Assembly: GCA_964463375.1 (NCBI GenBank)
Contig: CAYXBQ010000015.1
Location: forward strand, 1-55,240
Direction: 5' to 3'
DNA from: UMGS1696 sp964463375
GTDB lineage: Bacteria > Bacillota > Clostridia > Oscillospirales > CAG-272
Length of the DNA: 55,240 nt
Shown here one piece after another: positions 8,884-15,662 of the stretch; position 1 is the first letter of the stretch; each line of letters begins with the position of its first letter. The translations under genes and the position numbers were made by a program. Below the pieces are notes generated by a model that ran no database searches, was not told the origin of the DNA, and saw only the letters and a program-made list of their open reading frames with translations.

Positions 8884-9843
8884 ATGGCACTGGTAACTAC
8901 TACCGAAATGTTCAAGAAAGCCTACGAAGGCCACTACGCCATCGGCGCTTTCAACATCAACAACATGGAGATCGTGCAGGGCATCACCGAAGCCGCTGGC
9001 GAACTGCGCTCTCCCGTTATCCTGCAGGTTTCCGCAGGCGCAAGAAAGTATGCAAAGCAGGAATATCTGCTGGCGCTGGCTCACGCTGCTATCGCTGACG
9101 CAGACATCGACCTGGCACTGCACCTGGACCACGGCGCTGACTTTGAGATCTGCAAGGCCTGCATCGACGGCGGCTTCACTTCCGTTATGATCGACGGCTC
9201 TCACCATGACTACGAAGACAACGTGGCTCTGACCAAGAAGGTCGTGGAATATGCACATGCACACGGCGTTGTTGTAGAAGGCGAGCTGGGCGTTCTGGCC
9301 GGCGTGGAAGACGATGTTTCCGCTGAGCATTCCTCCTACACCCGTCCCGAAGAAGTGGAAGATTTCGTGAACCGCACCGGCGTGGACTCCCTGGCGATCT
9401 CCATCGGTACCAGCCACGGCGCATACAAGTTCACCCCCGCACAGTGCACCAGAGACGCAAACGGTATCCTGGTACCCCCGCCGCTGCGTTTCGACATCCT
9501 GGAAGAAGTTGGCAAGAGACTGCCCGGCTTCCCGATCGTTCTGCACGGTGCATCCTCTGTGCCCCAGCAGTACGTACAGGAGATCAACTCCATCGGCGGC
9601 AACCTGCCCGACGCTGTTGGTATCCCGGAGGAACAGCTGCGTAAGGCCGCTTCCATGGCTGTCTGCAAGATCAACATCGACTCTGACATCCGTCTGGCAC
9701 TGACCGCCGGCATCCGTCGTGTACTGCACGAGCAGCCCGGTGTGTTCGACCCCAGAACCTACCTGTCTGTAGCCCGTACCGAGGTAAAGAACATCGTATC
9801 CCACAAGATCAAGAATGTTCTGGGCTCCGACAACACGCTGTAA
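8884..9843 (+). CDS. fba: Class II fructose-bisphosphate aldolase
   Basis: Reversibly cleaves fructose 1,6-bisphosphate to glyceraldehyde 3-phosphate and dihydroxyacetone phosphate in glycolysis, using a divalent zinc. The 319-residue length is normal for the class II family. Visible motifs are HLDHGADFE with catalytic Asp82 and zinc-binding His83, MIDGSHHDYEDN, EGELGVLAG near residue 134 (metal/substrate loop), a serine/glycine phosphate loop SIGTSHGAYKF, and VLHGASSVP near 220 carrying a zinc-ligand His. ATG 8884 has GGAGG six bases upstream; an earlier in-frame ATG lies before the promoter and was discarded. Monocistronic: own promoter, and a strong terminator 20 bases after the stop. Confidence 0.96.
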   Translation: MALVTTTEMFKKAYEGHYAIGAFNINNMEIVQGITEAAGELRSPVILQVSAGARKYAKQEYLLALAHAAIADADIDLALHLDHGADFEICKACIDGGFTSVMIDGSHHDYEDNVALTKKVVEYAHAHGVVVEGELGVLAGVEDDVSAEHSSYTRPEEVEDFVNRTGVDSLAISIGTSHGAYKFTPAQCTRDANGILVPPPLRFDILEEVGKRLPGFPIVLHGASSVPQQYVQEINSIGGNLPDAVGIPEEQLRKAASMAVCKINIDSDIRLALTAGIRRVLHEQPGVFDPRTYLSVARTEVKNIVSHKIKNVLGSDNTL

Positions 9844-9862
9844 GAAATAGACTGCAAGTATG

Positions 9863-9914
9863 ATTGGCTGTGTACGCATTCCCGAAAATGGGGGGCGTAC
9901 CAGCCAATTTTCTT
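9863..9914 (+). terminator. Rho-independent terminator of fba
   Basis: ATTGGCTG (9863-9870) pairs with CAGCCAAT (9901-9908), and inside it GTACGC (9872-9877) pairs with GCGTAC (9895-9900). TTTTCTT follows. Long perfect stem directly after the fba stop. Confidence 0.9.
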
Positions 9915-9950
9915 GAACCCAAACAGAAAAAAGGAGCGCAAGATTGCATT

Positions 9951-10679
9951 ATGATGTGGAGCGGAGAATATATCGTGGGTGCCAATGACGTGGACGGGAA
10001 CCGGATCGTGTCGGCTTCCCATATCCTGCGGTACATGCAGGATGCCGCCAATTGGCAAATGGAAAAGGCCGGGCTGTCCTACGATACCCTGTTTACGGAG
10101 CGTGGCCTTGCCTTTGTGCTGGCAGGCATGCGGATGAGTGCCTACGCACCCATCCTGAGCCACCAGAGGATCACCGTCCAATCCTGGCCTTGCCCCTCCC
10201 GTGGGATGACCTTTTTGCGATGCTATCGGATCCTGCGGGACGACATCATCGTGGCAGAGGCGACCTCGACCTGGGCATTGGTGGGTGTGCAGGACAAAAA
10301 GCTGCACAGAGTTTCCGAGATCGGTGACGTGTATGGCGCAGAGCCTCCCCTGGAGCTGGATTTCCCCGGCCGAAGGAAGGTCTCGCCGGAGGTGTCCTGG
10401 AGCCTGGTGGGCGAGCATACCGTGACCTACGCCGACATCGATATGAACGGCCACATGAACAACACCCGCTACCCCGATATGCTGTGCAGCTACCTGGATA
10501 CCATGGCGGGCAAGCGGGTCATCTCCCTGCTGCTGCACTTCCAGTCGGAGGCACCCCTTGGGGAGACCCTGAAGGTCTATCGTGGTACAGCGGACGGGAT
10601 CGACTACCTGCGCACCACCCGTGCCAATGGAACGACCAATGTGGAGGCTGAGGTGCTGCTGGAGGATATCGAAAAATAA
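9951..10679 (+). CDS. Acyl-ACP thioesterase (hotdog fold)
   Basis: Hydrolyses acyl-acyl carrier protein to release free fatty acids in the cytoplasm. The 242-residue protein has two hotdog repeats typical of the FatA/FatB-like bacterial family. The N-terminal half has DVDGNRIVSASHILRYMQDA, and the C-terminal half has VTYADIDMNGHMNNTRYPDM, whose Asp-x-Asn-x-His-x-Asn segment is the conserved catalytic strand. Start ATG 9951 has AAGGAG 14 bases upstream, a rather long spacing; the next codon is also ATG (9954). No clear promoter lies between the fba terminator and this start, so expression may rely on read-through. The stop overlaps a bidirectional terminator shared with the convergent gene downstream. 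Confidence 0.88.
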   Translation: MMWSGEYIVGANDVDGNRIVSASHILRYMQDAANWQMEKAGLSYDTLFTERGLAFVLAGMRMSAYAPILSHQRITVQSWPCPSRGMTFLRCYRILRDDIIVAEATSTWALVGVQDKKLHRVSEIGDVYGAEPPLELDFPGRRKVSPEVSWSLVGEHTVTYADIDMNGHMNNTRYPDMLCSYLDTMAGKRVISLLLHFQSEAPLGETLKVYRGTADGIDYLRTTRANGTTNVEAEVLLEDIEK

Positions 10680-10683
10680 AATC

Positions 10684-10735
10684 GAGGCCGGAGCTACGCT
10701 TGTATGCAGCGTATGTCCGACCTCATTTTTATTCT
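10684..10735. terminator. Bidirectional terminator between thioesterase and solute-binding protein
   Basis: GAGGCCGGA at 10684 pairs with TCCGACCTC ending at 10724, with inner TACGC/GCGTA. ATTTTTATTCTTTT follows on the plus strand, and a T-rich run follows on the minus strand within the last thioesterase codons. The same arm sequences recur at 12299-12340, so the two belong to one terminator family flanking the binding-protein gene. Confidence 0.85.
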
Positions 10736-12189
10736 TTTATAAACTCGGCCACTACACTGTCGATGTTTTCCTGGATCGATTTGGTGCTGGCGGCGATCTG
10801 GGAGGTCAGGTTTCGGTTGTTGGTGGAGAAGGATCTGTAGATGAACGCATCCCGGATCTGGTCGCACCAAACGGTGTCGCTCAGGTCAAACACACGGTTC
10901 TCGAACAGAATGTCCAGCATCTCTGCGGATTCTTCATCTCTTGTATTTTTGGATTTCAGGTAGGTGTCATAGTACACCGGGATCACATATTGGTAGGAGT
11001 AGCTGGCAAGGGCTTCCAGTACCGCACCGGCCATGTCGGCATCTGCATCGGACAGGATCACCGGCACATAGGGCAGCTCACCGGCCTCGATCCTCGAGTA
11101 ATATTTGTCCTGCTCTTCGTCATACTTGGGGTAGGGCAGGATCCCGAAATCGGCTTCCATGTCCCGGAAGGATTCTACATAATAGAAGGTAGAGTCCATC
11201 AGTAGTGCCCGGTTTTGGGAAAACAGATCTTGTGAGGAATATGGCAGCACGTCCATTGGCGACTTTACATACCACATCCCCGTGTCCCAGATCAGCTCGT
11301 ATACAGACAGAAGCACATCCATAAACTTTGCATCCGAACCCATTGTATACTGTGGAATATCGTTTTCATCCTTATAGATCCCCTGTACACCTGCACCGAT
11401 CCAAAAGGTTGGGGCAATTTGCTTAGAACCACCCACATACCCATACCGGTCGTTCAGATCAAAGGTGCCGTTGCCGTCGGTATCTGCAATGGCTGTGCTG
11501 CCAAACTGCCGGAACGCATCAAAGGTCCAGCGACCTTCCTTCACCATGTCATAGGGACTTTCCAACGCCAGATCCGTTGCCATATCCTTGTTGAACAGCA
11601 GCGCATGGGTGAAGTCGTAGGAGGGCAGGTTGTAGGAACCCACGGCTGTGAAGGCAGTTCCGGCAATGGTCAGGCAGCTGTTGATGGAATCGTCCCAGTA
11701 GGGCTTGGTGAGATCCACGTAGGTCAGCGTGTCGATGGGACGAACCAACCCCTCGGCGGCATTGTGTACCGTCTCGCTGTTCCGTGCCGTGACCACCTTG
11801 TAGGTCGTGTCCCCCGCCTGGATCATAGCCTTCACCTTGTTGTTGCCATTTTCTTCCATGGTCTCCGTAAAGACAACGCCCAGCCGCTCCTCTACGAACC
11901 GTGCCCGGTTGTACAGCGCATCGTTGAGCTGTTCGCCGTTGGATTCTTCTACATTGATATTCCCATGGAAGTAGGGCTTCTCCCGTGTGTGGAACGCAAA
12001 ATCCGCACCGCCATAGTGCAGATCGGACGGCAGATCGTCTTCGCCTTCGTTTTCCGTTTCCGTTGCATCCGTTACCGTCTGGGTGTCTTCTGTCGTATCC
12101 TTTGTGTCCGTGGTGGCAGTGTCCTCACCGCAGCCGGTCAGCGGGAGCGCAAGGAGCAGAGCCAGCAGGATACAGATCCGTTTTTGCAT
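10729..12189 (-). CDS. Extracellular solute-binding lipoprotein (orphan ABC-type, AlgQ2/LplA-like)
   Basis: Lipid-anchored periplasm-equivalent receptor that would deliver a sugar or oligosaccharide to an ABC importer. The 486-residue precursor has a signal peptide with lipobox LTGC (Cys20), a Thr/Asp/Glu-rich linker to about residue 50, then the binding fold. A conserved N-terminal block reads NVEESNGEQLNDALYNRARF. A calcium-loop motif DTDGNGTFDLND in the middle matches the EF-hand-like loop known in alginate/oligosaccharide binding proteins. No permease is adjacent. Very similar over its whole length to the protein at 49106-50569, with which it also shares an upstream poly-C promoter element. 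Start ATG 12189 has GGAGGT. Substrate unknown. Confidence 0.88.
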   Translation of the reverse strand: MQKRICILLALLLALPLTGCGEDTATTDTKDTTEDTQTVTDATETENEGEDDLPSDLHYGGADFAFHTREKPYFHGNINVEESNGEQLNDALYNRARFVEERLGVVFTETMEENGNNKVKAMIQAGDTTYKVVTARNSETVHNAAEGLVRPIDTLTYVDLTKPYWDDSINSCLTIAGTAFTAVGSYNLPSYDFTHALLFNKDMATDLALESPYDMVKEGRWTFDAFRQFGSTAIADTDGNGTFDLNDRYGYVGGSKQIAPTFWIGAGVQGIYKDENDIPQYTMGSDAKFMDVLLSVYELIWDTGMWYVKSPMDVLPYSSQDLFSQNRALLMDSTFYYVESFRDMEADFGILPYPKYDEEQDKYYSRIEAGELPYVPVILSDADADMAGAVLEALASYSYQYVIPVYYDTYLKSKNTRDEESAEMLDILFENRVFDLSDTVWCDQIRDAFIYRSFSTNNRNLTSQIAASTKSIQENIDSVVAEFIKE

Positions 12190-12224
12190 GGTGTAACCTC
12201 CGTGTGTATTCAAAAATCGAATCC

Positions 12225-12279
12225 ATTATAGCACAAAAGATGGAACAAATATTGCGGGGGGGTAAATAAAATATGAACA
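12225..12279 (-). promoter_or_regulatory. Poly-C promoter element of the solute-binding gene (copy 1)
   Basis: On the minus strand TATAAT lies at 12225-12230. Exactly 25 bases upstream ends a run of seven C (plus-strand G at 12256-12262), followed by GCAATA. The adjoining upstream TTTATTTA block and TGTTCA complete an element (12251-12279) that recurs at 50664-50695 before the paralogous gene. There is no good -35 hexamer at the usual place, suggesting an activator-dependent promoter. Confidence 0.7.
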
Positions 12280-12298
12280 AGCGCCGAAAAACGAAAAA

Positions 12299-12348
12299 GA
12301 GGCCGGAGATACGCACAGCTTTTGGCGTATGTCCGACCTCTTTTTTTT
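12299..12348. terminator. Bidirectional terminator after the scf operon
   Basis: GAGGCCGGAGATACGC (12299-12314) pairs with GCGTATGTCCGACCTC (12325-12340) with few mismatches. Eight T follow on the plus strand, and CTCTTTTTCGTTTTT follows on the minus strand. It ends the minus-strand scfA-scfB-decarboxylase operon and also separates it from the next gene. Same family as 10684-10735. Confidence 0.88.
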
Positions 12349-13699
12349 ATACTTCTCGAATCACACGAACCGTTTCCGTGCCGTAGTATTGCATCATAGC
12401 CACCGCCGTAGCATCGATCCGTTCGCCGCTGATCACAATGGGCACAGCCGGGGGACAGCCCACCGTCAGTCCGGCCAGCACACGACCCACCGCTTGGGCT
12501 ACCGGCACCTCTTCCCAGGGCGCAAACATGGCTTCTCGGATCGAGACCACCCGTTCCGGGAGCCGGTATGACCACACGACCTCCGGCAAGCTGCTGCGGC
12601 GGGGCAGGGAACAGAGCGCATCCACCACCTGTGGCAGGGCATCCGACCCGTTCTCCGGGGTCAGCATCAGCACCACATGCGCCGGATCGGCAAACTCACA
12701 TTCCATCCCACGCTCCCGCAAAAATACCGCCACTTCGGTCCCCGTATAGCCATAGGACCGGGTGCGCAGCGTGAGCTTGGTGCCTTCTTCGCCGGATAGC
12801 ATCCAACCTGCCCGACACAGCACCGCCTTGGAGACTGCCACCTGTTCCACCAATCGAGCAAGCGACTCCCGATACCCCTCCGCCAGATACCGATTCACCC
12901 GGTCTAAGGAGGCAAGCAGCAGGTACGAGGGGCTGGTGGAACCAAATAAGGCCAGAGCCGCTTTGGCATTTGCTGCCATCTCCGGTACGCCGATATGCAA
13001 ATACGCACAGCCGGTCAGGGCAGGCAGGGTCTTGTGGGCAGAGGCACAGCACAGATCGGCACCCAGATCCATGGGATGGCAGGGCGCCGGCAGAAAGTGC
13101 AGATACGCCCCATGGGCACCGTCCACCGCCAAATACACCCCATACCGATGGCACACGTCTGCGATCTCGGCGATGTCCACCATATGCCCCAGATAGTCGG
13201 GGCTGGTGAGATACACCGCGGTGGGACGAGGATCGGCACTTGCCAAATGGTTTTCGATCGTCTCCGCCGTGAGGGCGCAGGAGAGATAGGAGGTGTCCGT
13301 AGCCCCGGTCAGCCACACCACATCCACATCCAGCAGGGCCGCCGCCGTGACGAAGGTCTTGTGTACGTTGCGCCCGGCAGCGATGGTAGGCCGCACCCCC
13401 TTGGCATGGGCTTGCAGACACAGCAGATACAGCATGGCACGGATGCATTGGGACGAACCCTCCGTAGAGTAAAAAGTAGGACAGCCAAACAGGGCAGTGG
13501 CATTGTCTTCGCTCTCCCGAATGATCCCATCGGCCTCATAGAGACTGTCCGCACCGGCGATCTCCGTGATGTCGTAGGGCTCCGCACCTGTCAGTGCCAC
13601 ACCTTTGTGGTCGGTCACACCCTTGTGGCCGGGCATGTGCAGGCGTATCGTACCACTTTTGGCATATCGGTCGCAGAAATCACAGATGGGGGTGTCCAT
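12347..13699 (-). CDS. Orn/Lys/Arg decarboxylase-family PLP enzyme
   Basis: Pyridoxal-phosphate enzyme of the group III decarboxylase family (SpeA/Cad/YaaO-like), expected to decarboxylate arginine, lysine or ornithine to a polyamine precursor. At 450 residues it is the short Gram-positive form without the N-terminal wing domain. Motifs: LHMPGHKG at residues 21-28, STEGSSQ (phosphate binding), VDGAHGA with the PLP Asp/His, and SAHKTLPALTG with Schiff-base Lys223. Its ATG (13699) lies inside the last codons of scfB (20-bp overlap, different frame), so translation is probably coupled. The ribosome site before it is weak, which fits coupling. Substrate cannot be read from sequence. Confidence 0.88.
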   Translation of the reverse strand: MDTPICDFCDRYAKSGTIRLHMPGHKGVTDHKGVALTGAEPYDITEIAGADSLYEADGIIRESEDNATALFGCPTFYSTEGSSQCIRAMLYLLCLQAHAKGVRPTIAAGRNVHKTFVTAAALLDVDVVWLTGATDTSYLSCALTAETIENHLASADPRPTAVYLTSPDYLGHMVDIAEIADVCHRYGVYLAVDGAHGAYLHFLPAPCHPMDLGADLCCASAHKTLPALTGCAYLHIGVPEMAANAKAALALFGSTSPSYLLLASLDRVNRYLAEGYRESLARLVEQVAVSKAVLCRAGWMLSGEEGTKLTLRTRSYGYTGTEVAVFLRERGMECEFADPAHVVLMLTPENGSDALPQVVDALCSLPRRSSLPEVVWSYRLPERVVSIREAMFAPWEEVPVAQAVGRVLAGLTVGCPPAVPIVISGERIDATAVAMMQYYGTETVRVIREV

Positions 13700-15179
13700 G
13701 GGTCACTTCATCATCGCAGTCGCCGCAGTCCCCGCAGGAGTCGCAGGCAGCACTGCCAACGGTCTCGCCGTTCATTTCCTTGTATGCTGCTACCAAAATG
13801 GCACATTCCATCCGCTTCCGGAACAGGTCACAGCCCGCTTCGTAGATGCCCGTGATGTGGCCCGTGGCGTGGTAGGCGTTGGCAGCACATCCACCGGAGC
13901 AGTACAGTCTTGCCCAGCAGTCCTTGCATTCCGGCTTGGCGTATACGTTGCAGCCCAAAAATTCCTTCTGGATCTCGGTATTCTTTACGCCGTCCCAAAT
14001 GTTGCCCAATAAGAACTTTTCGTCCCCCACGAACTGGTGGCAGGGGTACAGGTCGCCCCAGGGCGTCACTGCCATATATTCGGTGCCGGAGCCGCAGCCG
14101 GAGATCCGCTTGTAGATGCAGGGACCGCCGGTCAGGTCGATCATGTAGTGGTAGAAGGTGAAGGGTCTGCCTTCTTTGTCCCGTTCTATCATCAGCTCGG
14201 CCAACTTCTCGTACTGCTCCATAACGATGGCAAGGTCTTCCTTGGTCAGGGCAGAGGGATCCCCGTCCGCACACACCACCGGCTCCATGGACAGCTCTGT
14301 GAAGCCCAGGTCCAGCATGGTCTTGATATCTTCGAGGAAGTCCGGGTTGGCATGGGTGAAGGTGCCACGCATATAGTAGGTCTTGTCCGGATAGGCTTCT
14401 CTTGCCTTTACCAGCTTTTGGAACTTCGGTACGATCTGCTCCCAGCTGCCCCGGCCGGCGTAGTCCACCCGATACCGGTCGTGTACTTCCTTTCGACCAT
14501 CCAGCGACAGCACCACGTTGCTCATTTCCCGGTTGCAGAAGTCGATGACGTCGTCGTCGATGAGCATACCGTTGGTGGTCAGGGTGAAGCGGAAGTTCTT
14601 GTCGTGCTTTTTCTCCAGTGTCCGGGCGTAGGCCACCAGCTGCTTGACCACGTCAAAGTTCATCAGCGGTTCGCCACCGAAGAAGTCCACCTCCAGATTG
14701 TGCCGGGTGCCGGAGTTTGCCACAAGGAAATCCAACGCCTGCTTGCCCACGTCAAAGGACATGACCGCCCGCTCCCCGTGGTATTTCCCCTGAGAAGCAA
14801 AGCAATACGAACAGTTCAGGTTGCAGGTATGTGCGATGTGCAGACATAGTGCCTTCACCACCGTCGTACAGCGGCCGTTGCTCTGTACGACAGCGGTTTT
14901 GTTCTTGAGATACCCCGCCATATCTTCAAAGGTATCGGGGGCAAACAGCTCCTCGTTGTCCCGCAGATCCTCGATCTGGGCATAGCATTCGGCAAGATCG
15001 TCTGCCGTGATCCCATCCTTACCGATGTATTTTTCGCCGATCTGCGCCAGTACCGCTTCTCTGGTATGTTCCTGGAACAGGGCGATCATGTCGTAGGCCA
15101 CGTCATCGACCAGATGTACAGCCCCGGAGCAGACATCCAGCACGATGTTGTAGCCGCCTAATGTATATTGATGTATCAT
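13680..15179 (-). CDS. scfB: SCIFF peptide radical SAM maturase
   Basis: Radical S-adenosylmethionine enzyme that installs Cys-to-alpha-carbon thioether crosslinks in the SCIFF peptide encoded just upstream (family prototype CteB of Clostridium thermocellum). Residues 1-90 resemble the PqqD-like peptide-recognition domain. C119-x3-C123-x2-C126 binds the radical SAM [4Fe-4S] cluster. A SPASM-type cysteine set follows (GGPCIYKRISGCG, YPCHQF, CKDCWARLYCSGGC, AGC) for auxiliary clusters. The 499-residue protein is longer than the roughly 450 typical of the family because of a Cys/Asp/His-rich tail containing CDSCGDCGDC and ending HGHPHL. ATG 15179 has AAGGAG. A terminator-like hairpin separates it from scfA, and its end overlaps the decarboxylase gene. 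Confidence 0.95.
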   Translation of the reverse strand: MIHQYTLGGYNIVLDVCSGAVHLVDDVAYDMIALFQEHTREAVLAQIGEKYIGKDGITADDLAECYAQIEDLRDNEELFAPDTFEDMAGYLKNKTAVVQSNGRCTTVVKALCLHIAHTCNLNCSYCFASQGKYHGERAVMSFDVGKQALDFLVANSGTRHNLEVDFFGGEPLMNFDVVKQLVAYARTLEKKHDKNFRFTLTTNGMLIDDDVIDFCNREMSNVVLSLDGRKEVHDRYRVDYAGRGSWEQIVPKFQKLVKAREAYPDKTYYMRGTFTHANPDFLEDIKTMLDLGFTELSMEPVVCADGDPSALTKEDLAIVMEQYEKLAELMIERDKEGRPFTFYHYMIDLTGGPCIYKRISGCGSGTEYMAVTPWGDLYPCHQFVGDEKFLLGNIWDGVKNTEIQKEFLGCNVYAKPECKDCWARLYCSGGCAANAYHATGHITGIYEAGCDLFRKRMECAILVAAYKEMNGETVGSAACDSCGDCGDCDDEVTHGHPHL

Positions 15180-15210
15180 GATTGGCTCCTTAGCAAAAAT
15201 ATATAGGAAG

Positions 15211-15240
15211 AAAAAAATACCGCCATAAACTCGGCGGCAT
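15211..15240 (-). terminator. Attenuator-like terminator between scfA and scfB
   Basis: On the minus strand GCCGCC and GGCGGT form a short G/C stem (15218-15224 with 15233-15240) followed by ATTTTTTTCTT. It sits 10 bases past the scfA stop and 30 bases before scfB. Partial termination here would yield more peptide mRNA than maturase mRNA. Confidence 0.8.
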
Positions 15241-15250
15241 TTTGTGGTTC

Positions 15251-15409
15251 TTACTTGGTTTCCTTAGCAGCTTCGTTTTCGCACTTCTGGTTGGCGATGC
15301 CGCAGCTGGTCTTGCAAGCGGACTGGCAGGAAGTCTGGCATTCGCCGCAGCCACCCTTCTTCACGCTCTTGCACAGGTTACGGGTCTTCAGGGTCTTGAT
15401 GTGTTCCAT
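15251..15409 (-). CDS. scfA: SCIFF ribosomal peptide (six cysteines in forty-five), 52 residues
   Basis: Precursor of a thioether-crosslinked (ranthipeptide) product. It starts MEHIKTLKTRNL, matching the near-invariant SCIFF leader, then has the core CGECQTSCQSACKTSCG. Cysteines are at 13, 21, 24, 28, 32, 36 and 43: the six classical positions plus one more at 13. Thr or Ser residues lie between cysteines as acceptor candidates. ATG 15409 has GGAGG ten bases upstream, and a perfect promoter precedes it. Strong conservation across Clostridia suggests a general cellular role, possibly signalling; the function here is not shown by the sequence. Confidence 0.96.
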   Translation of the reverse strand: MEHIKTLKTRNLCKSVKKGGCGECQTSCQSACKTSCGIANQKCENEAAKETK

Positions 15410-15447
15410 GAGTACAGCCTCCGATAGATTTCATAAAATTCTATAGT

Positions 15448-15476
15448 ATTATAACACAGTCCGGCACCGTTGTCAA
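15448..15476 (-). promoter_or_regulatory. Promoter of the scfA-scfB-decarboxylase operon
   Basis: On the minus strand TTGACA (15471-15476) and TATAAT (15448-15453) with a 17-base spacer; both are perfect. Among the strongest-looking promoters of the window. Divergent to the mannosidase promoter about 120 bases away. Confidence 0.9.
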
Positions 15477-15496
15477 GTAGGTATGGGAATATTTTT

Positions 15497-15582
15497 GAAT
15501 TGGGAATGAGAAATGAGGCGGGAGAAGTGTGGGGCGTGGGGCGTGGAGTTGGGAGCGAGAAGCCACGCCAATCTCCCAATTC
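15497..15582. repeat. Heptamer-periodic repeat with terminal inverted ends
   Basis: From 15497 to 15559 nine consecutive 7-base units each end in G (GAATTGG, GAATGAG, AAATGAG, GCGGGAG, AAGTGTG, GGGCGTG twice, GAGTTGG, GAGCGAG). The array is bounded by inverted GAATTGGGA (15497-15505) and TCCCAATTC (15574-15582). Inside, GGCGTGG (two copies) can pair with CCACGCC (15563-15569). It fills the space between two divergent promoters. Confidence 0.75.
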
Positions 15583-15594
15583 TTTCCTTCTCCC

Positions 15595-15623
15595 TTGACA
15601 GCACGGCTGTCCAATGGTATAAT
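15595..15623 (+). promoter_or_regulatory. Promoter of the alpha-mannosidase with overlapping operator
   Basis: TTGACA (15595-15600) and TATAAT (15618-15623), spacing 17. The inverted repeat GACAGC-ACG-GCTGTC (15597-15611) overlaps the -35, the expected place for a repressor site. No regulator gene is adjacent. Confidence 0.85.
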
Positions 15624-15662
15624 ATGGTTAACATCCAATCCATACGAAAGGACGACAACTCT

